Notes: generated from the sequence alone by a model not told the origin. Positions 21,493 to 34,300 are shown, numbered from the stretch's first letter. The stretch is DNA of 64,000 bases from Gnetum montanum (GCA_015680685.1 MNCI01022611.1:2160033-2224032); one strand, 5' to 3'. Translations and numbers: made by a program.

Positions 21493-23287
21493 CGCTTGAA
21501 AAATCTAGCCGCTAGAAAATCGAAAATTCCATGTGCGAAACAGTTTTAACATTAAATCCCAAGGGCCTCTGAGAAAGGGGATCTAAGACATGTTGGATGG
21601 TCTTGTTGATCACCTAGGGACTTGAGGAGTGTAAATGAGGGTAGATAAGTTAAATAATAAAAAAATGAAGATCTAATTTAAGAGCAGATGCACAGAATAA
21701 AATCATGAATACTTATACAAAAAATGAACTATAAACTTTATTACAATAATAAAATAGTCAAAATAAAGAGTTTAGAATGTGTACAATTGGTGTGCTTGAG
21801 TGCATAAAAAGTTTGCTTAGATGAAGCTTGAAGCTTATTGAAGTTGGTAGTTTGTGCTCTATAGTTAGCTCCACGATCTAGATACTTTCCAACTTCCTAC
21901 ACCAAAGCTCCTTGTAGGTTTTCAACCCAAATCTACAACATTGGTCACTAGGAGGATAAGCTATATGCTTGAATTTTGTTGCAAAGGGGGTGTTATGCTA
22001 AGAGTCTCTTATGCTCAAGTAGTTGCAAATTTGCTTCAAAATTTTCACAAAATGCTCAAGATTGCCAAAGGCTTGAGTGGTCAAGAATTTTCAAAATAGC
22101 TTCAGGAATTCCAAAATCAAAAAACTTCTTTTAGATATTTGAGATTGGCTTTTCTAGGTTATCATGGTTGCTAGTTTTGGTGTTGCAAATTTCTGCTATG
22201 AATATTGATAGATTGATATAATTTGCAGGTGTGGCAAGCCATAATTTCTAACATAACTTTTCATTTATGGTAAGTTTTGATACCCCCAAGGCATCAAAAC
22301 CATGCTAGATACCATAAATAGTAAATGGACTTCTCCAATTACGTAAGCTTTACCCACTAGCATTGGTCTTATGGTAGCAACGTTAGAGTTGTTGGAACAA
22401 TGTTGAAATTTTTTTAAAAATGAAAACCCCAACCACTCCAATGCTAACTTAGTGGAGCAATGCTGAGAGCTATGGCAACTATGTTGGCCATTGTTAGGAA
22501 GATGAAAACCCAAACCCCTCAATGTTGGGCATGGATGGTTCCAGCGTAAAAACATTTGGAATGATAGTAGAAGTAGAAAGAGAAGGATGCATCTTTAGGG
22601 CTATTATATTGAAAGCATTATATGCAAGCCTCTTCTTTTTATGTTGCATTGAGTAAAATCCATCTCCATTAATATTTCCATTACTAGTTCCTATTGAAAA
22701 TTTCTTTTTTTCTAAAGAAGAATTCTCTTTAGATATTAAGAGTTTACAAGTACCTTTAGAATTAAAAGGATTTAGCAAAAGGTTGAGAACTTGTTGAAGA
22801 ATTAAAAGTGAATCATGCTTTAGTATTTGTAATAATAAAATTCTACCATTATAGTCTAGAGTGGCAAATACATAGTTTAGATTTTGTGTGTAACATTTTT
22901 TAAAAAATGTTTAAAATAGGTTTTTTATTAATTTTTTAAAATATTGCCAAAAAAATTATTCTTAAAAATATAAGAAAAGAAAAAAAATACTTAAGGGCTA
23001 TTAGTTGGAGTCATCATAAGGTGGCTATTTTTCAAATCATAAGCCCTAGGCTCAAACCTAGATGCAACCACTTGAAAAAAATGTTTGACTTTCAACTAGG
23101 CTTAAGCCTAGGTACAACCACTTGAAAAAATGTTTAGCTTTCATCCATTACATAATAGTATACTAGGTCTTTTCCCAAAACCATTGGGCTTTTTCTTTAG
23201 ACTTTATGTTCTATCTAGATTTTTTTAGTTACTTTTAATTTAATTATATGTCTTGGAGGTAAATATATATATATTTTGGATTTGTGG
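21493..23287. other. No recognised feature
   Basis: AT-rich sequence with short scattered open frames. I found no conserved protein block, LTR border or tRNA-like head in it. Confidence 0.5.
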
Positions 23288-23307
23288 NNNNNNNNNNNNN
23301 NNNNNNN
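23288..23307. other. Assembly gap (20 N)
   Basis: A run of 20 Ns directly before a G-rich low-complexity tract. The gap probably reflects failure to sequence that tract. Confidence 0.99.
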
Positions 23308-23370
23308 GAAGGAGGAAGGGGGAAGGTGGAAGTGGGGGGGTGGGGGGTGTGGGGGGTGGGTGTGGGTTGG
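23308..23370 (+). repeat. G-rich low-complexity tract (G-quadruplex potential)
   Basis: Runs of three to eight G separated by one to a few bases. It forms the extended tail of the adjacent minus-strand SINE (C-rich on that strand). A similar purine tract lies at 35370-35437. Confidence 0.85.
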
Positions 23371-23522
23371 GGAATGTGTTGGAATCTTGAAATAATTATA
23401 ATATAGGTACAATCCCAAGATATATAGTCCAATAAGAACTTGATAACTTAGCATTTCCCACAAAAATTGAACCCATAACTTGAAGCTTTCAAATCAAAAG
23501 TCTTACTATAACACCTCATTAT
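23371..23522 (-). mobile_element. tRNA-derived SINE copy
   Basis: On the minus strand: a head AATGAGGTGTTATAGTAAGAC with a decayed A box, a B-box-like GGGTTCAATT, and the family tail AAGATTCCAACACA. It resembles the copy at 5811-5946 and runs into the G/C-rich tract and gap. Confidence 0.65.
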
Positions 23523-23808
23523 TCTTATGGATAAATATTGTTAAGATAATATTTCAAGTTTCAACTATGCCATCCCTCTTCCTCCTCCTTGAACCTCCCA
23601 ACCCAAAATGAAAAGCCAAACAAAAAAATGATAACTAAAAGGGAAACTACAAATGAACCTCAATAATACACAAAAAAGTGAAGGACTATCTAAATCTTGA
23701 TAGATTATAAAAGAACATTTGTAATATTACAAAGAATTATGTAATTGAGAGTTGAAAAATGAATAGGCATGTTAACTATTGCACTTGGAAGAAAATGCCA
23801 CAAAAAAA

Positions 23809-23860
23809 GTGAGGTATTAGCCTTGTGGTAAGACACTTGATTTGGAAGCTCCAATTTAGC
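23809..23860 (+). mobile_element. Possible SINE head fragment
   Basis: GTGAGGTATTAGCCTTGTGG and the following bases match the tRNA-like head of the SINE at 5811-5946. The B box and tail are missing. Confidence 0.45.
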
Positions 23861-25020
23861 TTTTATGATAATGTTGGGCTAAATATACACTGGCTAATCT
23901 ATGAGAGCAAACACCCTACCTTGGGTTCTCTAACCAATACCATCTACTTTATCTCTTACTACTACTATGTTACTTTGGTTGGCATTCTTTGAGCAATTTC
24001 TGCTCCTATTTCTAGACTAACTACAAGTGAAACAGTTGAGACATTCCCACTTGAAATGGCTAAACTTTTCAAAATGGAAACAAGTCACATGTCTTTGAAT
24101 GGTACCATCACCCATTGTTGCTAGCACCTACTATCTACTATCATCTAACTTCTTAGCTTGCTTACCTATACCTGGTCTACTTTAAGAATGTAGAACCCTC
24201 TTTTGGGTCCTATTTCATCTAGCTACATCAACATGCTAACTCCTCTCTAACTTAATGACATGAACCCAAGCATCCTCATAACTGGTGAGATGAAGAGGAA
24301 ACAAGTGATCCTTGAGGGATGATCTTACATGATTAATGAACCTTCCAGTGTATGTAATCTCATTCTTTGGAATATGAGAGATAAACATACTTCAATCTAA
24401 AAATATGATATCATACATGGAAATAGTTAGGTTTCCCTATTACTATATGTAAAAATCATTCTTCTTTGCATGTATGTACTTGGTGAATATATGTTGTTTT
24501 TTTTTCTTTTTGAAAACTATTAGGAACTTGCTCTAAAAGACATTAGTATCCTCCTAGCCTTTTGCCTTCTTATCAATATTCCACCAATGATCTATTGATT
24601 CCTTTAGCTAATACATTGTCAACCTCATCTACTACACTAGTGAATAACTTGTAAGCTTTAAGGTCTTCTTAAACTTTTTGAGCCACTCAATAGGTGTTGT
24701 TAGGTCATCCATACCATTAAAAGTAGGTGGCTCAAGGTTACGAAATTACTTTATTCACTCTTTATCAATCAATGGTTTGCTACCCTTTACTTCACTTTCC
24801 ATAGTAAAGGGAGCTACTAAAGTTCTTTCAATATGCTATTTTAGAAAATCCAACAAGTAGCTATTAATGTCTTCTTAACTAACACATGTAGCTATTGCTC
24901 ATTTAAAATCTAGGCTCCTAGCATCTACACATACGACCCCATACTATCAACTAGAGTCTACTATAGATCTAAATTTAAACTAATACCCATAGAATTCTTG
25001 CAAGCCCTACCACATTTCAT
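23861..25020 (-). pseudogene. Decayed Ty3-type Gag remnant
   Basis: Minus-strand conceptual translation gives EPPTFNGMDD with EWLKKFKKTL (about 24670-24740), then SYEDAWVHVIKLERS (about 24245-24290). A degraded zinc-knuckle region, HVTCFHFEKFSHFKWEC, follows near 24040-24095, then TQGRVFAL near 23910. This order, capsid block then knuckle then the QGRVFAL word before protease, is that of plant chromovirus Gag. Stops and frameshifts are frequent and no LTRs are assigned. Confidence 0.5.
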
Positions 25021-25368
25021 CACTACACTACATGCTACAAGTCATTAAATGCTCATGAATCCTACTATTTGTCAACTTGTAATATCCTCCTAATTGACCT
25101 AGGCTAGAAAGATATTATGTAAAAAACCAATACTAAATAAGAAGCTAGACATAATAATACAATTGATATATGACCACAAACATACACACATGATAATAAA
25201 ATCATAGGAATAAAACACTAAGTAAGTAGAAAAAATAAAAGTTAAAATATAAATCTTCAAAACATAACATAGCATTCATCAAAGAATAATCAAGGTACAT
25301 AGTCATGAATCCTTATAATGTTCATAAAGAGAGCTAATATATAGATTGTCTAATACAATGAATCATCA

Positions 25369-25860
25369 TCATCATCATTATTCTAGAGTTGTCCCAACGA
25401 AATGGGGCCAGCTACATGAGTTCTTTTAAATCATTTACATCTATGAAGAGTTAGATATTTCTTTATTTGAAATTTCTTTAAATCATCTTCAATCATTTTT
25501 TCTCATGTCTTTTTTGATCTTTGTTTTAGTGGCTTTCCTAGCATAATGATGTAATAATATTTTTTTATAGGCTCATCATTTGATCTTCTTTGTACATGCC
25601 CAAATTATCTAAGTAGCTATTTCTTTAACTTATATAAAATAAAAATCATTCCAATTCATCCTCTAATGTCTATATTATGTAATTTATCTCCTTAGTAATA
25701 TTCAACATTCATCTAAGCATTCTTATTTCAACCACACTAATTTTTTGTTTATGCTTCTTTTGTATTACCCAACATTTAGCACCATATAAGATAATAGTAT
25801 TGATTGTTGTCATGTAAAAATTTTCCTTTAGTGTTACTGGTATTATTTTAACACATATTG
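25369..25860 (-). mobile_element. 3' end of an RTE-type LINE
   Basis: On the minus strand, decayed sequence carries the exact word FGHVQRR (about 25595) that marks the C-terminus of plant RTE reverse transcriptase proteins. It is followed by the 3' end GTAGCTGGCCCCATTTCGTT and an (ATG)n tail at about 25369-25381, as usual for RTE elements. It is 5'-truncated. Confidence 0.7.
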
Positions 25861-27955
25861 AATAATACAAGGAATCAAACTATAAAAAGAAGAAGCTAAC
25901 AATCATAACAATTCAAGCATCAAGAATCATCCATCTATGTCACAGCTTCTAACTCATGCATGATCAACACCTAAAAGAAAAGGAGAATCAATATACCCTA
26001 AGTGAAGAATCCTTATTACCTCACTCATCTAACCTAAGAACAAGTACTATAAAATAGAGAACTTGAGCATGGACAATAAATCTACAAGACATACCATAAA
26101 TAAGCACATATATATCACATATAAATAAATCTACAAGACATACCATAAATAAAAAATAAGCACATATATATCATAGACCAAACAACAACCTATTGCATTA
26201 CAAAAATCAAGATCAAAGTCAAAGTGACAATACTAAGTACCAAGGAAAATATTATCACATTCCTTTACCCACCACCACCAACACATCATAGGGCTATCAT
26301 GCACTACATTCAATGTCAATATGTGATGAAATTGTCATGTGCACTTATACAAAGTTAAATATCATAATTAGTTATCATTATCTTGTGCAAGTACTTTATA
26401 TTATTACTCTTGACCAACTCCACTAACATAATAATCATCCACTATCTAAAACAATACTAGTGCTAGAGACATACCAATGATCCTCTATAGTTCTAGAAGA
26501 ACAAGAGTCCAATGGAATTATTAAAACATCCTCTCCCCCATACAATGATGCTTGTGGCAAGAGCTACACTAATGCATTCTAGTGAGGCTAATAAAATCAC
26601 TCTAAGATGTCCATCACCAACTAGTTCATATATATGGATGCTAATCCCAAAAATTAATTAATGATACATCATATCAGTAAATCATACAAACACAAATGTG
26701 ATGAGTGAGGCATAATAATCTAGATCTACACAATACCAACATATATAATTAAGCTAATAGTACAAAAATATCATGAGAGATCTCCTTGAGTAACATAGAG
26801 ACTCAACAATAGATAGCCATAAATTCTAACCATGAAATGTCATAGAGCATCTAAAATACCATACCATGACCTCCACTATGAGCTAATCATGACTTGCAAG
26901 ATATGTTAATCGATTAACTACAATCTTATTGTGAGATGATTATGAGCATACATCAAGCATTTTCATCTCTTTGTGACCTAGTCATAAGTACACTATAAGT
27001 TCCTTTTTGGTGTTATTGCCTAATCATAACTTTTTCATGTAGATACCATGACTTGCCAAGTCCTAAGCAAATTTCTAGTTTTATCGTGACCTTGTTGCAA
27101 TTTTCCAATAATCATTGCAACCTAGCCTTAAGAGAACTATGACTTGCATCCACTAATATTGGAGTATCTCAAACCCATCATGACTTACATTCTACTAAAA
27201 AGAAAAAAAGAAATGTAAATTTCTTATTTTTTACTATCCACTAGGGTATCTCAACTTACCTACATTTCCTGTCACCTTCCCTCCCCTCCCTTTGTGTGCA
27301 TGAAATTAAACATAGATAAATTCATGAAATTGCTTAAGGGACATGAATTAATTAATTAGAAATCCATATAATCCATATGAAATACATGACTATGAAATTA
27401 ATCATTCGAAAAATCTTAAAACACCAAGTATGAAATCTTATAATCTAATAAGAATACTTGAATGAATCATAAAGAATAATAATTAATAATATCCATGTAA
27501 GGTTACATTAACATCTCAAATATAAGTCCTTTATGTTCAAAAATCATAAGAGATATAAAAAATAACTACATGGACCATTTGCAAATCCATATCATGGCTT
27601 CAAAGATACAACAATGCTTGAACCCTTCATCTACATCGTATCATCTAATCACCATTGCTTATGTTATGCACTTTGGTCTATTATTTGCACTATTACCTAG
27701 AAACTTTATCCAAGCCTCCTAACTGTAATATGCATAAAACACATGTAAGAATGGTTATAACACCTTCATAATTGAAAAAACTATTTTGGTGCCATCTAGA
27801 ACAAAGTTGAAAGATGAGGCTCATGTTACAAAACACATTGTTAGAACTAATAGGAAAAATCAATTAAAATTAATTATTCAAAACTATTAACATTACAATT
27901 AATGTGATATTCTATCAATAATCCATGATTTGCTCTACCTATGCTTTTTCCATAA
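25861..27955. other. No recognised gene; short tandem duplication at 26085-26178
   Basis: AT-rich sequence. The only structure seen is an imperfect duplication of a segment with AAGACATACCATAAAT and CACATATATATCA. No coding or LTR signal is convincing. Confidence 0.5.
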
Positions 27956-27960
27956 GGTTG

Positions 27961-28909
27961 TGATGAGTGGCGAGGTACCCCTACACTCAACCATATGAAA
28001 CGAGCGTAGCACGCGCGATCTGGTCGAACTTCGTAGACTAAATTCCTAAACGCCCCATGGAACACTTGGGGTTAATCATTCATTGTCTTCCCAGACTTGT
28101 TGTTGTCATGGTGTATGGTTAAGTAAGTCCGAGGTATATGATTTTTTTGGTCTTTTATGGTTTTATGTCTTCTACGCTAAGAGCAAAGGGTTGAGAAACT
28201 AACTAACTCTAACTAATGTCCTAAGTCTAAATTAACTAGCATCAGCATCCATTCCCACTTACCGTACACACCCTAAACTATGCAACTGTGGCTACCAAAC
28301 GCTAATCGTTATTGGGATCACCACACGTAACGCACGTGCTTGAAGTGGTCATACTGAGGCACCTAACTAGCCTAAGTGTGACGAGCAGCCAATTCCTTGA
28401 CTAGCCGTACACATTCGTAGATGCTTGTAATCAAGTCGTACTTGTCCCATGTTCTAGGAGACAAGGGGAAGAGAATCTAATCGCGATGAGTAGCCGATTC
28501 CTTGGTTAGCCGTACACATTCGTCAATGCTCATAACCAAGTCATACTCATGTCGCGCTAACAATAGGTAATAAATAACATGTAAGAAAACCTATCCATGT
28601 ACTGCAATGTTTATCCACAAAGCTCATCTTTATTGCTGTACACAACTTGAATTTAGGTATAAAGCTGCTTAAATAAAGAACCGTTCACTTGGGGGACTCC
28701 TACTGCGGGCACATGGAAAATATTCTATCTCTGGGGTGATCAATCTTCTAGAGCTTCGCTACTTCTAGCCTAGGATGAGAAATGAGGGGAGTGCTGCCTC
28801 TTATTTATAGATTTGGTGGTGGACCACGATATCACGTATTCGATATCGCATGGGATGCGATATCACGATGGTTGCGATATCGCGGTGCATGCGATATCGC
28901 GTCTCATCA
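27961..28909 (-). repeat. 3' LTR of deleted Athila-like element
   Basis: In element orientation it starts TGATGAGACGCGATATCGC and ends CGCCACTCATCA. It contains an array of CGATATCG-type palindromes at its start (28820-28905) and a TATAAATA box near 28800. Confidence 0.93.
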
Positions 28910-28920
28910 TACCCCCATGA
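28910..28920 (-). promoter_or_regulatory. Polypurine tract of deleted Athila-like element
   Basis: TCATGGGGGTA on the minus strand, directly before the 3' LTR. Similar motifs recur at about 29480-29492 and 30865-30880 in the same element. Confidence 0.75.
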
Positions 28921-30846
28921 CTGAATGAAAACTCGTCCTTGAGTTCCTTACAATAATATCAAGTAGGTATGGAATTATTGAGGGAAATGGAACTAATGGG
29001 ATGCCATGTGAACGGATCATTATTACAAGACTTGACAAAACTGGTGTTCATGACAACAAGGGTGAACACCTTATTACAATGACATCAGGCCTTTGTTGGC
29101 AGCTGAGAAAGAGAGAGAGAAAGATGTGTTGCTGCTGCCAACACCAAAATTATGCCTTCGTTGTCCATCTGTAAGCGCGCCATCGATCTTGCTTCTTGCA
29201 TAGCTACTTCTAGCACGGCTCCACTCCAAGTGTTTACTCTAGATCCAATCCGTTGTTTGCATGTCCGCCATTTACACACACAACACAATGATATATTAGC
29301 AAGGGTAATTGAATCATCATGTAATTGATACCTTGCTTCGGTGTAAACTCATTGGCTAGGTTGTGGTATTGCTGATATGGATCTGGGAATATGTGACTGA
29401 TGACTACCAAAGGTGTAGGGGTTAGGAAGAAAATCAAAAAATTTCAGGGTAGGGAGAAAATCAAAAAAATTAGGCCCCATACCCCCATGACTAATCGGGA
29501 ACCTCTGGTAGCGTTAGAATGGAGAAAGAAAAGGAGTAAGAAAGATCGATAAAAAGGGATAACTATGGCATTGATGAAGTGGATGTCAAGATGGAAATGA
29601 ACAAAAATAAAATTAATTGCAAAATGTTAAGGAAAAGAATTTAACTAAGGCTCCAAATAGGAATGTCAGTGGGTCCTCCCCAAAGCAAGCACATGCCCTT
29701 AATGCCCTGACAAACCCACATTCAAAGAGTCCGTAGGCCCTGGGAATGTCATTTGGAACAAGAGTTAAAGTCTTAACCACAAGAATTTACCAAAAAGAAA
29801 ACAATGCATCAACCAAAATATATACACTAATGATACAACCGGCAATGAGGTGAACAATGGAGAGAAGGATGGAGAGAAGAGAAATGGAATGGAATCCCAA
29901 GAACAAGGTGGTGTACAGCCCCTTGTGTGTTTGATGATTAATGTGACTTGGCAAATCTCATTCCAACTCCAGCCTCAAACCAACCACATCCAGTGACTTC
30001 ACATCAACGCATTTGGTTAAACCATCCACTTGGGCAATAAGAATGCACGCTCCAAGAGCCACCACCATTCCGACGAAACAAAGGAGAGAATGGGAAGCGA
30101 GAAGGGCCTTAGTTAGAGGGAACACTTTTGGTTCCATAACCAGTGCTTGTAGCCCAAGTTTATTCGTCTAAGGGGTATTCTTTGAATTCTCATTGGGGTT
30201 TTTTTTGTTTTGTGTTTTTATGCGTGAGAACCACACCATGCAAAGACTTCTTATTTTTATTGTCTTAGCTTTCGATAATTGGGTAACATCAGTATGACAG
30301 AAAACTCAAGAAGAAACATTCAAGCACCCAAGAGAATGACCAACACAAAAGTATCAAGTTCCTTTGAAGTCACGCCCTTTTCAATCCATGAGTCCTTCCT
30401 TAGTTTGAGAAATCCCCAGTCACCGATTTATTTAAGTTCTTATTAAGAAGGGGACTGTACATTTCCAAGCCGAGAGAAAACATAGAAATTGGTGGATGGA
30501 TGGATGAAGTGGTCTCATTGCCTGCCATATCAGAAGAAACATCCCTTAGTATCAACATTGTGACTTAAAGGTAAAAACAAAACATTAGCAACCAATATGA
30601 AAACAGTTCATACCATCATGAAGAACGCTTATTATGGGACAAACTTACAGGGTGGATCACACACACACACAAAATTGAAAAAGTATAATGATGATGTAAA
30701 ACAAAAATGAGAAAAGTTAAAGAAATTTGTAAAAGAAAAAGTAGAAAAGTTAAAGAAATTTGCAAAACCAAAATATGTAAAACAAAAACGTTGTAAAACA
30801 AAAACATGTAAAACAAAAACTTAAAAGAACTGAGGGCCCCATATGA
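28921..30846 (-). other. 3' non-coding region of deleted Athila-like element
   Basis: Collinear with the 3' region of the sister element once the 14735-15273 segment of that element is flipped. It holds two PPT-like motifs and no conserved ORF. Confidence 0.65.
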
Positions 30847-31077
30847 TTAGCATAGGTGGCCATCTCCCCCATGACTGAGTTGTAAGGGAGAGATCTGAAG
30901 TAATGAGCGTTTGTTTGAATTTCTAAGGAGTGCCCAACTTCTCCTAACTGATGATCTTAGGTTGAGGGGTGGAAGTTGGTGATGCTCATATTTCAATGTG
31001 TTTATGCCTTTGTTGTTGGCATGGGTTTCCTCAGTTCGTTCCATGCATATTTTTCTGCTCCTTCTAGCAGCTGTCAA
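30847..31077 (-). other. Internal deletion junction (linker joined to post-integrase region)
   Basis: After the linker word HHQLPPLNL the sequence passes, within about 100 bp, to LQLSHGGDGH, which in the sister element lies after integrase (about 14310-14350). The equivalent of roughly 11.43-14.31 kb is missing. That removes RT, RNase H and integrase. Confidence 0.85.
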
Positions 31078-31734
31078 TCACGGGGTGTCTTCTACTGGTT
31101 GTGCGGTTGCTACATACAGGCATCTTTGTTTCAATGTTTCTTGGGCACACATGTTACATGGAGGCATTTCCTCCATGTCATCACCCGATGAATCACTGTA
31201 TGTGATGCATGGAACTTTCCTCTTCTCGATCTTTCCACATATGTTTATCATAGAGATTTCCAAGGAAAGATCGCGGATCCTAAGGCATCCGTCTACTATA
31301 CTAAGCCATGCCCTTCCCATTATAATTGGGAAGTCCCCTTCATTGTTGTTAACTTCAATCACCAGGAAATCAGTTGGGTAAGACCAACCACACACAGTGG
31401 TAATGATGTCCTCCACCAATCCCAAGGGAATGGTGATAGACTGGTCTGCCAGCTCTAGTCGAATGTTGCTCTTCTTGATTTGGGGCAGGTTCCAGGCCTG
31501 ATACATCTCTCATGAAATTAAGTTGACTCTGGAACCTGAGTCAAGAAGAGCCCTATGTGGTTTATTTCCAGCAATCTGCAAATAGATTAAGGGACTCCCA
31601 GGGTCAGTTAGTTTCCTGGGAAGGTGGCCTACCTTGATCCAGTCGGTTACGGTATGCGTTAACATAACCGTATGCATTACACTCTGTTGGACTGAAGGGT
31701 GCTCCAAAGTGTTAGATGGTGGAGGAGTGTACAT
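31078..31734 (-). pseudogene. Aspartic protease of deleted Athila-like element
   Basis: The catalytic loop ALLDSGSRVNLIS is intact (Asp-Ser-Gly). An in-frame TGA follows at about 31510. The second half carries ITIPLGLVEDI and FPIIMGRAWLS. It ends in the linker that in the sister element leads into RT. Confidence 0.83.
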
Positions 31735-32157
31735 GGCTTCAACCGCTTGTTGTTTTGAGAGTTTGTCTAGGCTTTTGGTTTTGAAGTAAGGTCTTCTCTT
31801 TTTACAGTTGTCAGAACCAGCAACAGGCTAGATATTTACAGCTCTTGCAGCGTGATGTTGCTGCGGTTGAGGAGGAAGTTCCCCTTGCATTTTTGGAGCA
31901 GGAGGTGTTATGGGAACTACTTGTGGTGGAAGAGGTGTGGATGGATTAGGAGGATGGAACGAGTGTGAGATGTCTCTCGGAGGAGAAGGAGTCCTTCTGA
32001 AGTACTCCTGAACTTGGTAGTGACGGTTGGGGGTTGCGTGACCCATAGAGTCACTTGGAGAAATCGACTACTGCACATAATATCCATAAGGATCGGGCTG
32101 CCGATAAGGGTATTGTTGTGTTGGCGGTGGCATCCCCAATGACTGTGGGTACTGCTG

Positions 32158-34179
32158 CTACTGATGCTGTCCGATGGGCTGTGGTGGAGTTCCACTTGGA
32201 TAATACGTTAAGGGTTGGTGGAACTGCCTTGGGTTACCTTGTGGATAAGGTAACTTGTGGGGTGTTTGTCGTTGGTTGAGTCTTGGATTAAGCGCATACA
32301 CCCCAGACTCCTGTAGATATGAGATGATGGGGCAACATCCCTTAGGATGGTCATAATGGCAGATCTGACATCCATCATCATTGTCTGAATCCGAATCCTC
32401 AGCCACATCGGAGTTAGTGATTTTTCCTTTACCCTTATTATGTGCAGAGCCTAAATCTCTCCACTTTTTCTTACCTTTGTCACTACTTTGTTCTACCTTA
32501 GACTCTTCTACAATTTTCAAGACTGTTTCAATTCTTGAGTCTAAGGAATCCCACATCTGGTCTACTTTGGCTGATACCTTGGTTGTTAACTTTTGGATCG
32601 ACAAGGTTTTCTGATTCACCAACTCTTCGATTGGTGACTCATCCTCTTCATCACAAAATTTCACTCCCTTCTTCCAAAGGGAGGGATCGTGGTTGTACTC
32701 TTCCACACTTTCCCTTTTGTGTAGCTCACCTTCTTTGTTTGCTACTTGCTCCAACAAGCTACGTACTTCATGGGCTCTAAGTTGTGAGAGTCTCCCTTGG
32801 GCATAAGTCCCAAGGGTTCTTCTAGTTTCATTCCTTAGCCCATCCACGATGTGGCAAAGTTGATCCCGCTGAGCGTACCCATGGCCCAGGCAACGATGTA
32901 AAAATGTGTAATAGCGGGCCATGGTAGCATCCAAGGAGTCGTGTGTACCTTGCTTCCAACCTTGGATCTGCTTATGCAAATTGGACACTTTGGAGTACGT
33001 TTGATACTTTTCGTTGAACAGTTCTAGCATCGTACTCCACCTCTTGATGGTTTCCTATTCTAAGGACCAGTACCAGCTCTCTACTTCTTTGGTGAATGTC
33101 CTTGGGAACAACTTAAGTTTCTGCCACTCACTATCTAAATTCTACAAGACACAAGCATCGTGGAATGCCTGTAAATGATTTTGCGGATCAACATTGTATC
33201 CCCCTTCAAACCGTGGGATGTTGTTCATGTCTAATCATTTGATTTGGCTATCCTTTAAATGCCTTGTGGGAATCCTAACTGCCTCCAGGATGTCAAGCAT
33301 ACTTCGGGTTGCGAGTAGGGGCTCATCATGATTGTCTCTTTCATGACGCCTGTGATGTCTGCATTGTTCCCTACTCTCCCTAGGTCCTTGCCCTTGTCCT
33401 CTCTCTCAACTTTCACATCGAGGTCTTTCATCTTTCTCACTTTTATCCTCACCTTTATGTTCATGGTGGCTACGCCCAGATGTGGAAGGAGAGGATGAGT
33501 GATGGGATGAAGGAGAAGAAGAAGGGGAACCATCACCATAACGATGTTTCTTACCTTCTCTTCGGCTGCTACGGCCCCGATCATTGTGACGATCAAAGTG
33601 CCCATCCTTAGCATGAGTGGTTGTTCCCTCTATGAATAGCTGGTGTTCACGGGCATCAGAACCAGGGATATGTATTGTTGATCGTAGGTTCTGATACTCA
33701 TCCTCCTCACCATCGTTAGGAGGGGGAACATCGTTTGCTAAAGAACCCGTGATAAAGGGTTCCTCGTCTCCTATTTTGCTAAGGACGTGCGGGGCTTTGC
33801 CCTTCAAAAAAGCATGTTGACTCTCATGCCTTAAGTCTCTCATACGTTGGGCATCTGTGGGATAATAATCCCTCATGTCAAAATCTTCCACCACGTATTC
33901 TGCAAAATGCTCTTGCATGCCAATCTGTACCAAGGCACGGAAAAGCATGCAAGAGATTGATCAATCTGGGGATAACACAATGTTACCTTGCAAGTCTCTC
34001 CATCGTAGTTGCTCATCCTGATGGAGAACAAAAGTAAAATTAGGAATATACTCATTGGGATGAGTATATGTCATCCTATATTGTTTAGGACTTGGCTTAT
34101 TTTGGTTATGCGTTTTATCTTGCCGACTGTCTCGTGTGTGGTCCTTAGGTGGTGAGTTGCTCTTATGAGAAGAAGGCAT
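32158..34179 (-). pseudogene. Gag of deleted Athila-like element
   Basis: ATG at 34179 (MPSSHKSNSPPKDH). The first block runs to an in-frame TGA at about 33958-33960 and continues in the same frame to 33406 with a His/Ser-rich basic stretch (GRSSRREGKKHRYGDG). A frame break follows. The capsid C-terminal part then reads open for 290 codons, 33030-32158 (MLELFNEKYQTYSK), including the variant knuckle at 32332-32370 and a Pro/Gln-rich tail. Only a few lesions are present, against many in the sister copy. Confidence 0.85.
32332..32370 (-). other. Variant zinc knuckle in Gag
   Basis: CQICHYDHPKGCC, the same CX2CX3HX3CC spacing as 9949-9987. Confidence 0.7.
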
Positions 34180-34300
34180 TTTTATCGGTGTGCTAAATTC
34201 ACCGTTATATAATTTTTATTTGATTAACCCGAAGGTTCGTTAAGGCTCACAATGATGTGAGTGATATCCCTTATGTTCTATTCAGTGCACAAACACTTAG

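Noticed and set aside
23215-23463. His/Pro-rich frame across the gap
   Set aside because: It runs through Ns and a low-complexity C-rich tract, so it is not a gene.
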